Below, piece by piece: positions 22,927 through 34,821 of a stretch of DNA of 64,000 bases (position 1 is its first letter; each line of letters starts with the position of its first letter). Position numbers and translations under genes: made by a program. Under the pieces are notes generated by a model that was not told where the DNA came from, searched no databases, and saw nothing but the letters and a program-made list of their open reading frames with translations. Origin of the DNA: Byssothecium circinans (taxonomy: Eukaryota > Ascomycota > Dothideomycetes > Pleosporales > Massarinaceae); assembly GCA_010015675.1 (NCBI GenBank), contig ML977004.1, positions 509,357 through 573,356 of the forward strand, written 5' to 3'.

Positions 22927-24226
22927 TGTGAGGATGTTTTTGCCGGGGTTTGGGATAGCTTGCTTGATCTGCTGAGTTCGTTTTCTTTCTGTTTTTTATG
23001 CGTCGTGAGGATGATGGAGGGTGGAGTGGACGGGTAGATGGTAGATGGCGGATAGTAAACGGTGGACAGTGAATAGTAGACACTGAAAAGTAAGGTACAC
23101 AACATACCTACCTAACGTCAAACAACCCCTCTACACTTTAGCCAAACGAACAAACCAGCGAAGCACGCCTTACCGACCACCCTCTCTCCCTCCCTCCCCC
23201 CGCTTCCACAGCCCAGGCATTATAGCTTACCCTTACCGTACCTATATTACATTAGTCCAGCCTAACATAGTTTCTCCAACTAACTAACTAAATCCGAAAA
23301 ACCAAACCACACGAACCTCCTCCTTCCTTCCTTCCCTCCGCCCATCTATTTCCAAATCCAAATCGAACAAAAAGATAGAACCGGTTCTAAATTAACATAG
23401 GTAACCATCCGCCCTTACAAAGAAAAACTGTAGAAAAACTATGGCAAAACTAAGCAGATCCTCTTTAGCCCAGCCCACATTTAGACTTCAAGCCTCGAGG
23501 CTAAGCTGCGTTGCCGTTCCGCTGCCGTGCCACCTCAGCATAATGGCGTGCTATGGCCCCATCCCATCCCGTCCTGTCCCATTTTACCTAGCACGGAACC
23601 ATAGGCGGTAAGAAGCCTCTAGATGTGCTACTGACGAAAAAAACGCCAGTAATCTGGGTCCAATTCAATTCAATGCGATCCGATCCGATCCAATCCAATC
23701 CCACCTTGCGAACATCCCCCGAGATAAGGGTAAAATCTGACACTAGAGCGATCGCTATAGCCTGGTAAAATATAACAGCATAACATCCAAGAGAGAAAGC
23801 TGTGGTCAAGAGAGAGCTACCATACTGTGCTGCCAAATGTGATTCCAATCGTAGGACGATATTTACCAAGCTCAATACACAGCTCGAGTGCAAGTATATA
23901 CGCCCCGCCATACCATACCATATCCGTATCCACAACCTAAAGCCCCCAATCACTGAGAGATATACAAAAATGCCATGCCGTTTTCCCAGTAGCTACCTAG
24001 CTAGATGGATAGATAGGAACGCCGCCTATCAATCCCGATTCCCATCAAGTTTCAGATTCCCATCTAGGCCCGTAACGAGGGGTACCTAATAACGCCTACG
24101 CTAGATCGACGCTCAAACATCGCTGAAAAGACGGTCAAGTAGAGAAGAAGAAGAAATGAAGAAAAAAAAACCACATACCACCTCTCCATATCCACGCCGA
24201 TGCATATCGTAGACTTCTAGGATGGC
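22927..24226. other. Gene-poor stretch, pentameric repeats
   Basis: About 1.3 kb with no supported gene. It contains C/T-rich tracts (23180-23345) and a run of CCAAT/CGATC-type pentamers at 23660-23702. Part is probably the 3' UTR of sconB. Confidence 0.5.
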
Positions 24227-26434
24227 TCACTCCTCGCCGACAAAACAATGCACCCTAACCGTCCCATCCTCACTCCCACTAATAAGCCTCGCATCGCTCA
24301 ACCCTACGCAATTTACCGGCCCCGTATGCCCCGTCAACGTCCTCTCATTCTTCCCTGTCCTGGGATCCCAAATCTTGATCATCTTGTCCTGGGCCCCAGA
24401 AACAAGCCTCAGGCTATCCACCGCCAGGCCCCAGACACCTTCAATGTGGCCGAAGAAAGAGTGGATGGTGCGGCCAGACGGTGCGTGCCAGAGACGAATG
24501 ATTCCGTCTAGGGCGGCCGTGATAAAGTAGGATGGAGGCGTGGGACGCTCGGGGTCGTGTGGGAAGAAGGGCTCGATGGCGGAAGTGAGGTCGGCGCATG
24601 GGAAATCCTGGGATGAGGTGCGAGAGGCCGTGTCAGAGGTGTCATTGTTGGCGTCTTCAAAGTCGGCTTCATCGATTTCAAAGTCGTGAGGAAGAGGAAG
24701 AACTTGTTGGACCTGGCCGACATGTCCTTCGTAGGTCCGGATACATGTCCCTGTATCAAGGTCCCAAAGTTTGACCGTCATGTCGTCGGAAGCTGAGAAG
24801 AGCGTTCGTGATGGGAGATCGATTCTAACGCAGTTGACCCATTCTTGATGTCCGAGGAGTACGTATTTGGCCTTGGTGTCAAAGTCATGTACAATGATGG
24901 TGTGGTCTGTGGACGCTGTGGCGATGAGACTGCCCGCCATATGAAGGCCAATGACGCCACTCGATGGCACGTGATCGTGTGAGCGGAGGGTCATTTTGCA
25001 TTCACCCGTCATCCAGTCCCACATCTTGATCGATCCATCCAGGCTGCCGGTGATGAGCCTGCGGTCCTCAAACTGCAAACAACGGATGCCTTCAGTATGG
25101 CCATGCAGAGTTCGGATCTCTTTGCCAGTAGCGAGGTCCCAGACTTTGACGGTCGCATCGTAGGATCCTGTTATCAATTTCTCGTCATCAAACTGGAGGC
25201 ACATGACGCCATTGATGTGACCTTTGAGCACGCGTGTGGAGTAGCGGCCATATTTCCAGTTCGTACCGACCTTGAAGCGATCCTTGTACACGTCTTTCCA
25301 GGGTCGCTTCTTGGGTTGGTCAAAGTACGATGCCTGCTGGTCTGGGAAATCGTGACGCAATCGCTTTGCCGGCACTTCCGGGGAAGAGGACCCATCTGGA
25401 GCGGAACGCTTAGACGCGATAGAGTCGGACAGGTGGGAGCTCTGTGATACCAGTGAGGTCGGCGGCTCGGCTACAGAGCTTGATGAGTCGGGCATCGGTG
25501 TGATGTCGGGGGACCATTCGTTGAGGCCCCGCCCGCAAGCACGCAATTGTATCCGTCTCTTTTCGGTCCGAAGTCTCCGCTGATCAAGCAGAGGCAGACC
25601 CCAGCCGCACTTTGTGCATTTTCTGTCAATGTGCTGCTCACACATTCTGTGCCACACGACGTCGTCGTCGGCAAGTTGTCTCCATCGCCGACTGACTTGA
25701 GCGGCCTTACAGAGTGAGGTAGTGTCTAGATAGCAGAGGATCTTGAAGCCGAGTTCGGTGGGCAGGGCGGAGAGGAAGTCGATCTTGATCAGATTGCGGA
25801 CGTTGGAGGAGATGAAGGAAAGCTGGGGGAAGCAGCATGCGGAGAGGATGCCCTGGAGCATGAGGTTCCGTTGTCGAGAAGGGGCGGCCGAGAAGAGCGA
25901 CCAGACGTTGGCGATGCTTTGCTGGTCGGCCTGGGATTCTTTCGAGAGTTCCTGTGTCTGTTAGCCAGGATCATGCAGGTTTATCAGAAAGTGACGCACC
26001 TCCTGCAGCATCTCCATGGTCGGCTCGTCGGCCTGCTTTCTACATAGCATGTCGGGACGATGGCGATAGCAGAACTTAGTGTTGGCATTGGGACGGACGT
26101 CCTGCTGGTCGCCGCCGAGTGGATTGTACTGCTGCGGTATGTGTTGGGCGAGGTACGGGGCAATCATCCTGTCCAGCTTCTTCGAGGCGTTCTTCTTCGC
26201 CGTACTGGCTTCCTGGTCGGGGTCGATGTTGTGGTCGTCGGTGCCTCGTTGTCGGACGCGGGTGGAGAGGCCTTCGTGGTCGTGTCCGAGGAGAAGGGCG
26301 GTGTGAGGATCGGGGGCGGCAGCGCTGGTAGAAGTAGTTGGCGACATTTGCGTGCGCCAGGAGAGTCGGCGACGTCTGGAGGAGCTTGCGACAGCGTTGG
26401 GGGTCTGAGAGGGATTATTTGACATTGACGCCAT
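24227..26434 (-). CDS. sconB: F-box/WD40 ubiquitin-ligase subunit SconB (Met30)
   Basis: Two exons (26434-26000 and 25951-24227) encode about 719 residues. The ATG at 26434 (MASMSNN) is the first methionine; the upstream frame has only non-ATG codons. The N-terminal KFCYRHRPDMLCRKQADEP and the joined QEELSKESQADQQSIANVWS match the Met30/SconB-specific region. It continues as AAPSRQRNLMLQGILSACCF. The F-box is DFLSALPTELGFKILCYLDT (about residues 205-250), followed by IDRKCTKCGWGLPLL. Seven WD repeats begin at TRVLKGHINGVMCLQF and end GSEDGTVRVHCF; the sixth carries an acidic insertion. SCF-SconB/Met30 ubiquitinates the sulphur regulator (MetR/Cys3/Met4) when sulphur is plentiful and also guards against cadmium stress. 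It is an essential housekeeping-type gene. The assignment is strong. Confidence 0.93.
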
Positions 26435-27315
26435 TTGGGCGGGCAGCAAGGACGCGCCAGGGTCCTCTCCCTATGAAGGTCCCGGACGTGTCGGGTCAGA
26501 GCTGCTCATCAGAGATACACTGCGCAAGAGGGTGTCGAGATCTGGCCGAGTGATGGCGTGCTACTTGGTCTCGCAGGGTTGCGTGGTGGATGCGACTTGC
26601 GGTGTGCTATTGAGGGTGACGTGCTGAGGTGCGGCGGCGGCAACAATGGGCTCGAGTCGGGAGAAGGTGGATTTGGTCGTAGAGTCGCTGGCGGATTGCT
26701 TTTGCGCAGGAGTCGTTGAAGTTCGCACTGCATGGGTGTGGGAGTGGGTTCAACTTCGTGGGGGTGTGCTGTGGAGGGCCAGGGCTCCTCGAAGCGGCAC
26801 AGTGGCAGCCTGCTAGCACGCCATCCATAAACTCAAGACTTGGTAATCACGCAATCGCCATAGCCACCAGAAGACTGTGGAAGAGCCATTTCCGATTGTT
26901 GATGATTTACGGCGTGCACCTTGACTCGACTAGATATCGCGACTTTCTCCCTCACAATGAGCAATTCTCGAATCGAGTCCTTGTGTCAGCTGAGGCGACA
27001 CCAGAGGAGAAGGGGAGTCCCTGCAGACCCAGTGGGACGGTTCCCCATTCACCGCCTCCGCTTTGAGCCTAGCGCCACATGTGGAGCTTGGTAGCTCCCG
27101 CCATCCGCCATCCAAACATCCTGTCGGTTGTATGGATATGCTCCATGTCATGTCTGTATCGCCATCTATGATATTGTTTGCGAAGCCGTATCCATCATCT
27201 ACATCCTCAGGCCCCGCTTGAGTACGACGATGCAGCCCATTTGGCACTGGCTCCCGTTCCGCGAATTGATTCTGCATAGTAGCCTTCAACCCTAGTCCAT
27301 CCATCCCCACACTCC
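26435..27315. other. Divergent promoter between sconB and ATG17
   Basis: About 880 bases between two divergent starts. ORFs here lack family sequence. No specific motif claimed. Confidence 0.6.
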
Positions 27316-28854
27316 ATGGCTTCCCCGGCCTCGCCCGCGTCGTCAACAAGTAGCGTAGACTCCAGAAGGTCGCTGGATGCGAATCGGCCGCAGACGCTCG
27401 AAGATCTCGTGAACCACTTTGTAGCCTCGAAGCGCTCGCTGAACACGCAGACCATCCTTTGGCGCGCAAATGAGATTGTGACGACTGCGCGTGAGCTGCT
27501 CGAGGAGAACGCCATCCTAGCGGCGAAGAATGCGGCCATCCGGAACATTGTGGATGAGCAGGTAGATGGTCTGGAGGCCGTCCGCCGTGGAATCGATGTG
27601 ATCGAGGGGGATGTGCAGACCGAGTTCAAGGTACACCCGACTATGCATATCGCATCCATCAGACGCTAATTGGAGAAGCAACTGCTGCATGAGCTCGACA
27701 CATCCTTTGCAGGCTTGCAGTCGACGCTGGCGGTGCTGCGCGATACCCCCATCGAGGCTGTCCTTCAGCCGCCAACCACCCCACAGAAGCATCTCTTCGA
27801 CTTCATAGACAGCACGACCGTCACTGACCTGAAAGACTCACTCCGTGCATGCATAGACCGATACAACGAGGCCCGCTCGAGCCTCGAAGACAGCAACGAC
27901 GCCTTCGACACCGCACTCGACAACCTTCACTCGTCCATCCAAAATGTCCCTAGGACTCCGCTCACAAGCTCAAGTCCGAGCCCGATACCCAGCTTGTACC
28001 ACGACCTCGAAGGGCATGCGAAGGAGATTGCGCAGGCATTCCAGTCGTTAGTAGCCCACTACGATCTATGCGTGACGGCTTTGCGGCATACAGAAGGCGG
28101 AGCAGCGGCAGCGACACAAGCAACGGGCGATGTACCGGTGCCTTCAGACGCGGAGCATGCTGCACCGCCCGAGCCCATATCGGAGGAAGAGCGGCTGGAG
28201 ATGCTGACTGTGCTGGTCAAAGATGCCCGGGAAGTGGAAGATGTGGTATCCGAGATTCGAGAACGCGGGTCGGAAATGTCCTTTTTGCTGTCGCAAGTCG
28301 ACAACCACATCACACAGCTCCGGAACGAGGACTCCGCGCTGGGCAGCATCCTGCAGATGTTATCGCAGGTCACGGCTGAAGTCAAGTCACACATTGCGAC
28401 ATCACGAGCTTTCCATGGTCACTGGCTCGAAGACTCGCGACCTACGCTTCTGAGCGGCGTTGAGGAGTGGGAGAACCAGAGGGAGTTCTATGAGCGCTTC
28501 GACCTGGCCTACGCTGAGCTATTGGTGGAGATCTCCGCGCGGAGACGGAGGCATGAAAAGGCCAAGCGGAAAGCGGAAGAAGCGCAAAAAGAGCTGGACA
28601 GGTTGCATGCCGAGGACGAGCGGGCCAGAGAGCAATTTGCGCTCGCACAGGGTGACTTCTTGCCGTTGGATATTTGGCCTGGCTTGAGGGATCCACCCAG
28701 GCAGTACGCGGTGCAGCCTATTCCGCTTGTTTACGAAGCAGAGGACGGTGAAGAGAGACGGGAAGAGGAAGCGGAGGCTGGGGTAAAAAGTATCCCCCAG
28801 CTTCCGAGGAACGTCGTGGAGCGAGCGTTGACAAGAGTCAAGAGGCGGATGTGA
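27316..28854 (+). CDS. ATG17: Autophagy scaffold protein Atg17
   Basis: Two exons (27316-27630 and 27679-28854, intron 48 bases) encode about 496 residues, almost all helical with long heptad stretches. The N-terminal LEDLVNHFVASKRSLNTQTI and ANEIVTTARELLEENAIL are Atg17-type. The central SLYHDLEGHAKEIAQAFQSL and the late coiled coil (RRRRHEKAKRKAEEAQKEL) follow. The diagnostic C-terminal QGDFLPLDIWPGLRDPP corresponds to the LP..L.PGL motif of the family. Atg17 forms the crescent-shaped scaffold with Atg29/Atg31 and binds Atg13/Atg1 at the phagophore assembly site. The acceptor AAG at 27676-27678 keeps the frame and follows a CTAAT branch site. Confidence 0.88.
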
Positions 28855-29224
28855 TGGACTACTATCCTTTTATACGTTGATCTTTCGTTGGAGTGTATAA
28901 TTACTGTCCATATGAAATGTAGAGAACGACACCGGGCACAACGTGCAATCATAATCTCTATCCTTCAGATGGCAGCCGTCGGGAGGCTTTCACCGCTTTC
29001 GCTTCGCGCGGATAGCCCCGCGGTTCTGCCAGGCCAGTGACGTGGATCAACACAGTCACCGAACTTTTTCTCAACTACCCCACACTGAACAGCATATATC
29101 AACTCCCGACTCACCACACTTGAACTTGAACTTGCGCACGCCATTTTAAAAGAGAAGAGGAGCCTCTGTATAACTCAATCTCCATTTGACACGGTACAAC
29201 CCGTCGAACCGCTCGCAGCCAACA
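28855..29224. other. Intergenic ATG17-RIO1
   Basis: A 370-base gap with ATG17 3' sequence and the RIO1 leader. Nothing else seen. Confidence 0.6.
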
Positions 29225-30784
29225 ATGGCGACCGTAGACCCCCAAGCCCAGAATCCGGCCGCCGACACAGCCGTCCAGGACTCAGATGCCTATGTCGATG
29301 ATCTGTTCGAGGAGAGCGAAGACGAAGCTTCGGAGCTAGTGGAGTCGCAGGATCCGACCGATTTCACGAAGACGTATAACCGACAGCGGAAGCTGAATGA
29401 CCCTGCGGTCCCCGATGACGAGAAACCCAAGACGAATACCCAGCCGAAACCGAAGGCAAATACCAAGATCTCTGTTGACGATCAGGTAGCTGCCTTGGCG
29501 AAACATGCGGCAAAGATTAAGATCTCCGAGGGCGGCGGGGGTGGAGGGCGCGAGAAGGACAAGAGCGACAGGGCTACAAGCGAACAAGTACTGGATCCGC
29601 GTACGCGCATGATCCTTTTGCAGCTCCTCAATCGCAACATTGTATCGGAGATCCATGGTGTGATCTCAACGGGCAAGGAGGCCAATGTCTACCATGCCAT
29701 GCTCACGTTGGAAGAAGGTAGACCACCTGTTCACCGAGCGATCAAGGTGTACAAGACGGCGATCCTAGCCTTCAAAGATCGAGACAAGTATGTCACTGGG
29801 GAGTTTCGCTTCCGCCATGGGTACAACAAGAGCAACAACCGCGCGATGGTCCGCGTATGGGCAGAGAAGGAGCTTCGCAATCTGAAGCGCATCAACAACG
29901 CCGGCATACCATGTCCCGAGCCGATCCATCTCCGGCAGCATGTTCTCGTCATGGGCTTCTTGGGTGATAAGAAGGGCTGGGCTGCTCCACGTCTCCGGGA
30001 CGTTGTCTTCAACGATATCAGCGCCGAGGAAGAGGAGCAGAAGTACAAAGAGTTGTATATTCAGTTATTGGGCTACATGCGCATCATGTACCAGATGTGC
30101 AGGCTTATCCACGGCGATCTGAGCGAGTACAACCTGCTCTATCACGAGTCCAAGCTCTACATGATCGATGTATCTCAATCCGTTGAGCACGACCACCCTC
30201 GCTCCCTAGAGTTCCTCCGCATGGACGTCAAAAACGTCTCCGATTTCTTCCGGTCACGCAACGTCGAAGTTCTCAGCGAGCGTAAAGTCTTCATCTTCAT
30301 CACCGGTGAAAATGGCGGCAAGGAGAGCGCCGATATCGCAGCCTCTATTGACGCAATGTTCAAAGACCGCGAAGCCCTCACAGAAGACCAACGCCATGCC
30401 GAGGACGCAGACGACGATGTCTTCCGCTCGCAGTACATTCCCCAGAACCTCGACCAAGTCTACGACATTGAGCGTGACGCCGAACTCATCAATTCTGGAA
30501 AGCGCGGCGACTTGATCTACCAAGGCCTTCTTGCCGATAAAGCCGCTCCCACCGCGAACGAATCTGATGTCTCGGATTCTGGTAGCGAAGACGGTAGTTC
30601 TTCCGGAGACGAAGATGAATCGCGATTTGAAAAGGGCCCCTCGAGGGGAAAGAAGAATATGGACAAGGATGCCAAGACTGCGCACAAGAAGGCGATCAAA
30701 GAGGAGAAGCGCGAGAAGAGGAAGGAGAAGATGCCCAAGCACGTGAAGAAGAGCTTGGTCAAGCACTCTTCGAAGAAGAAGTGA
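29225..30784 (+). CDS. RIO1: Serine/threonine-protein kinase/ATPase RIO1
   Basis: The single exon encodes 519 residues. The start is the ATG at 29225 (ACAATGGCG context); the frame upstream continues without an ATG. The acidic N terminus is followed by the RIO domain. Landmarks are the nucleotide loop STGKEANVYHA near residue 147, KVYKTAILAFKDRDKYVTGE (flexible loop), the catalytic loop LIHGDLSEYNLLYH near 295 and the metal-binding MIDVSQSVEHDHP. The C-terminal 100 residues are Ser/Asp/Glu-rich then Lys-rich, as in Rio1 from yeast. Rio1 acts in the last cytoplasmic steps of 40S maturation (20S to 18S rRNA) and in rDNA control. Being intronless among intron-rich neighbours is normal for this gene. 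Confidence 0.97.
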   Translation: MATVDPQAQNPAADTAVQDSDAYVDDLFEESEDEASELVESQDPTDFTKTYNRQRKLNDPAVPDDEKPKTNTQPKPKANTKISVDDQVAALAKHAAKIKISEGGGGGGREKDKSDRATSEQVLDPRTRMILLQLLNRNIVSEIHGVISTGKEANVYHAMLTLEEGRPPVHRAIKVYKTAILAFKDRDKYVTGEFRFRHGYNKSNNRAMVRVWAEKELRNLKRINNAGIPCPEPIHLRQHVLVMGFLGDKKGWAAPRLRDVVFNDISAEEEEQKYKELYIQLLGYMRIMYQMCRLIHGDLSEYNLLYHESKLYMIDVSQSVEHDHPRSLEFLRMDVKNVSDFFRSRNVEVLSERKVFIFITGENGGKESADIAASIDAMFKDREALTEDQRHAEDADDDVFRSQYIPQNLDQVYDIERDAELINSGKRGDLIYQGLLADKAAPTANESDVSDSGSEDGSSSGDEDESRFEKGPSRGKKNMDKDAKTAHKKAIKEEKREKRKEKMPKHVKKSLVKHSSKKK

Positions 30785-31399
30785 GCTACATCATAGTTGT
30801 GCAGAATATGCCTATGCAAGTACGCTTACAGGGTACTGAGTATTGAGTGTAGTTCGGATGGGATGCATGGTACGGAGTATGATTTGACGACGGCATAGCA
30901 TGGTTTCGGTACGTTTGACTCCCCTTTTGCACGTTACGACATCGACATGAAGAAGAAAAGCCTGGCACCCCTGGACGCTTGCCATAGCTTGGTTCTCGTC
31001 TGAAAGCCAGTATGATGGGTGCCTGGACTCATGGTGTCCCGAATAGTTCGCTTTCAGCTTGCTGTGGACGTGACTTTGCGGATCAAAGAGAGCACTGAGA
31101 CGATGATGTTACTTTCTGCATTTCTGGGGTTTGGTAGAGAGGATGTGGCTAATAGAATAACAGGTTGGTATAGCACGATCGGTATTGCATCTTTGGAGGT
31201 CGGTGGTTCAGGCATTTAGGGCTACACATCTAGCATCATGGGGTTCATGAGAGGAACAGGCCAACTCTTAGGAGTCTGGAGAATATCATATATACATTGG
31301 CGCGAAACTTGCATCTTTTGTTCCTTCATCCTAATACCCCCACACTTCACCCTCAATCCACATTCACATACTCATACACATTTTCCATATCATTTTAAC
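30785..31399. other. Intergenic between convergent RIO1 and COQ11-like genes
   Basis: About 600 bases of 3' sequence. No gene or structure recognised. Confidence 0.6.
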
Positions 31400-32433
31400 C
31401 TACAGCATATTCTTCCTCCAAGCCCGAACCCCCAACCTCTCAATATCCCCCGGCTCCACCACACCCCTAACCTCCGCATCCTCCAGCGCCTCAACCACCG
31501 CATCAGCAACAACATCCGCCTTCAACGGCTTAATCCCCCCCGCGCCCATCAACCACGTCAGTCGTCCCCCCACAGCGCTATTCACCATACTCGCTATGCC
31601 CCCCGCGGCCGCGATCGGTAACGTGAACGCCCGTGAGGAGTCGTACATAAAAGGCGCACGAATAAAGATATTCCGCGTCTCAGGGAAATGCTTCTCAAGT
31701 AGCTTTTCCGCCTCCCTCTTCGTAGTAATATACCTCTTGGGCAACACAGGCGCGCCCGCAGCTGCGGAAATATACACGAAAGCCCCCACACCTTTCTCCC
31801 GCGCTTCTCTCGCCAGTCCGAGCGCGGAATCGCGGTTCATGACCTCATACGTCAACTGTCCGTCCTTCTCCTGCGGTCTCAATTCCTCTCCTTCACCATC
31901 GCTCTGTCCGCGTTCCAGGGGGTTCTGTGTCCCGGCTTTGGAAGCGCTAAATGCGCGGCGCAGACCGCTGAGGGGCGATTCGCGGCCGCTGACGACGGCT
32001 TTGTAGTCGGCTTCTAGGAGGATGCCCATGGTGTGGACGACGGCGGTGGCGGAGCTGAGGTGCGTGGTGTAGGTGGAGGGGGAGAGGATATTGCCTTTTT
32101 CCCAGGCTATGGATGTGGACCATGGCGGGGGCGTGGGGGAGGGGGAGATGGTGGACCAGTTGGGGGTCCCGGAGCGGCTGGGAGAGTTAGTTAGGGGGGT
32201 TGTTTGCTTTGGAATGATGAGTGGAGAAGGCGGAGGGTGTTTGGAGATGATAGGAGGCGTACGATATTGAGGTTACGGCCCATCCGCGATTTGCGGCGGC
32301 TCTGCATATGCGGCTTCCTGGGATCGTGTGAGCTCTGCTATCTAGAGATATGATGGGAATCAATTAAGGTTGAAATACCTAGAAATCCATTTCCGCCGCA
32401 GACTACGAGCTTCTTCTTCGCTGCTGAAGCCAT
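31400..32433 (-). CDS. Mitochondrial atypical SDR, Coq11/NDUFA9-like
   Basis: Three exons (32433-32379, 32317-32263, 32177-31400) encode about 295 residues. The spliced N terminus reads KKKLVVCGGNGFLGSRICRA, a Rossmann GGxGFLG NAD(P)-binding motif that is only seen once introns 32318-32378 and 32178-32262 are removed. Downstream AFVYISAAAGAPVLPKRYIT carries the SDR-type region; in this subgroup the YxxxK is replaced by RYITTKREAE. It continues RNIFIRAPFMYDSSR. The C terminus EVRGVVEPGDIERLG matches fungal YLR290C/Coq11 homologues, members of the CoQ synthome that modulate ubiquinone synthesis. No clear presequence is present. The NDUFA9-like name is an alternative. Confidence 0.8.
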
Positions 32434-32723
32434 CGAATGGGGTGTCTTGGGTCGAGAAGGGCAGAAGATCGGACAGTTCGAAGCTTCTTCCTTGAGTGTT
32501 GATGTCACCACCGAGCTCTTTCCGCGTAGGGCTGGCAGGGATCACGTGCCAAGACTTAGCTTCCCCGCGGCGAGAGCTCTGGAACTTTTGTTGGAGAAAC
32601 CACGACACTTCTCTCGACGACTCTCACAGAACATTGATCAGCGCTTTCCAGATTTAAACGCGGCTTGTATACCTACACCTATCGCACTACGAGTATCGAA
32701 AGGCCAGGCAGCCTCTGTCCAAA

Positions 32724-33665
32724 ATGCCCGCCCCCGCCGCAAACAAGCGCGTCAAGGTAGGGTTGAAGCGCCCATTGAATCCGTGAGCACGAGCTAACGA
32801 CGCGCAGAACAAGCGCATAAGTCGGAATTTCAGTACTCGCATCTCCCCCCTCACCGAGATGCCCAGCTAAACAACCCCAGTAATCGGTTCCGAAGCCTGG
32901 AACCTCCCCCCGAAAGGACACCCCGACCGACCTAAAGGCATCCCCGACGACCACACGAAGCGCTGGACCGTGTACGTGCGCCAACCCGAAGGCGACCCAG
33001 CCCTCACCACGTGGCTCAACAAGGTCCAATTTAAGATCTTCAACACCTACGAGAACCCGCTGCGAACATGCGAGAACCCGCCGTTTGAAGTCACCGAGAC
33101 AGGCTGGGGCGGTTTCAACATCGACGTGCGACTGCATTTCCAGCCCATCAGCGGCGAGAAGGCGCAGTACCGGCAGCACTTTCTACAGCTAGAGAAATAT
33201 GGGAGTGAGGAGTTGCAAGCGATACAAGAGAAGACGGGCTGTGTGCGTAGCGAATTCTTGGAGGTTGTGCAATTCAACGAACCGACTGAAGCCCTGTACG
33301 AAGCCCTCATCTCCGAAGAACAGTGGAATTACATTATGCCGCAGTCGGCCAAGGGCGGCAAGAAGGCGGCTATGATGGGCATGACGGCCAACGGACAGCC
33401 GAAACGCGGATACCCCAACGGCGAACGCAGTGCGCAGCTCCCACGCAAAGGCGGCGACGACGTTCCGTTTAGCCAGGAACAGGAACAGTCTTTGATCGAT
33501 ATGATAAGGAGTAAATCAGCTGAAGTGGATGCCGAGCTGGCGAAGGAGGCGAAGATGAAAGAAGAGACCGAGAAGAAGCTCAAGGCGCTGCGAGCGGAGA
33601 TGGGGCATGAGGCTAGTCAGCAGGCGGCACAACAGGCGAGTGGGGACCGGAGTCGGAGGAGATGA
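32724..33665 (+). CDS. YAF9: YEATS-domain protein Yaf9 (SWR1/NuA4 subunit)
   Basis: Three exons (32724-32756, 32808-32832, 32881-33665) encode about 280 residues. The tiny second exon (25 bases) bridges MPAPAANKRVK to IIGSEAWNLPPKG. The YEATS core shows HTKRWTVYVRQPEGD, TTWLNKVQFKIFNTYENPLR and PPFEVTETGWGGFNIDVRLH. The WGGF aromatic cage region reads acylated histone lysines in this family. The C terminus is a Lys/Glu coiled coil (AELAKEAKMKEETEKKLKAL), as in Yaf9/GAS41, which contacts the SWR1 and NuA4 complexes. An insert around PQSAKGGKKAAMMGMTANG is lineage specific. The intron placing at 32833-32880 (GTACTC...CCCCAG) is inferred from the conserved IIGSEAW join. Confidence 0.9.
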
Positions 33666-34093
33666 AAAAGGGGTTTCCTAGAGGCGTGGTTGTTGCTTTT
33701 TTGCTTTTGCTAATCTTGTGCTTTCTTGATGTGCAGGCTGCTCCCCAGCATCAGAAGCAAAAGCAAAAGAACAAGGACAATCAGAAGCCCAAGAAGAAGG
33801 TTTTCAACACGGACAAAGACACGGCTTATAAAAGCATCCACGGCGTGCAACAGGCGAGTCCAGCTTACCATCATTGGAGCCAATGATCCAACCATACGTG
33901 TATCTTCTCGCAAATGGACAAACTCTGCTAATGTTTTCTGGGTTTTGCAATGTAGTATGCCGATACCTCGTTGAACGCACTGTCGCGGAGGGTGACGAGG
34001 GGGGATGGCACGTCGTGTTATCAGTGCTTGGAGTCGGGGGAGACTTGTGAGGAATGTGTTGGGGACGAGGGCGGGGGGAAGGCTGTGTGGTAG
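33662..34093 (+). CDS. Candidate small secreted cysteine-containing protein overlapping the YAF9 stop codon
   Basis: Exon 1 (33662-33853) starts at ATG within ATGA, whose last three bases are the YAF9 stop. It encodes a textbook signal peptide (MKKGFPRGVVVAFLLLLILC, then FLDVQA and a likely cleavage) and a Gln/Lys/Asn-rich stretch ending SIHGVQQ. A phase-0 join at CAACAG|GCGAGT to TGTAG|TATGCC (33854-33955, a GC-AG intron with CTAAT branch site) adds YADTSLNALSRRVTRGDG and a compact CYQCLESGETCEEC. Total is about 109 residues. Alternative: the hydrophobic stretch is a pyrimidine-rich intron end (TGCTAATC...TGTGCAG at 33736) and the true first exon lies upstream. No family recognised. Confidence 0.45.
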
Positions 34094-34821
34094 GGGGTTG
34101 AGTTTGTCGGGTTTGAGGGCTGTCGTTGTGGTTATCGTTCTTCTTTGTAGACTTATTAATCAAGTATGAAGTATGGTTGTGTTTTAAAATTCGAGCAACG
34201 CCTTTGTTATCCAGTCAGTTTTCCGATATGCCTATTCACTGAGTTTCTTACATGCGGAGCCTGTCAGCTTTCCAAGGTTCAGTTGTAGCACATGGCTAAG
34301 GTGAGATGCAAGATAAGGATAAGTTACATCTATGCTGTAGGAGTGTAGTTTACTATTCCCTCTAAATTCACAGTGGAGTATAAACACTAACGTTATACTA
34401 AAACGGTTTTTAATTTTCCGCAGCTAGGGTTTGCTAACTATTAGTCTTCTCTGCTTTAAAGTCGGCATATGTACAGACTCGGATCGTCTCCCCGCATGCA
34501 TAAACGCGTACTTTATTATAATATCTGCAGGTCCCCTCCGCTGATCTTGAAATCTGGGACGGATGCGCGTGGAGAAAGCTCGATGTGGTTAGTATGAATG
34601 GTGGGTGAAACTTCCGGCCGATAGATGCAGTATTACATCATCGACCTATCATTGCAAGCTCATAAGCCAAGACGTTAACTTCACCTTACTATACCTCAGC
34701 ACATCACACACTCCCAACATTTTGAAGCGTCTAAACTTGCCAATTGCAATTGATGCCTCGTCCTTACATCACACCGATCACAACAGCACATTTCAAGCAA
34801 CGTCAACCAACATCTAACAAA
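34094..34821. other. AT-rich intergenic region
   Basis: About 730 bases, markedly AT-rich at 34300-34550. No gene seen. The last 130 bases look like a C/A-rich leader. Confidence 0.6.
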
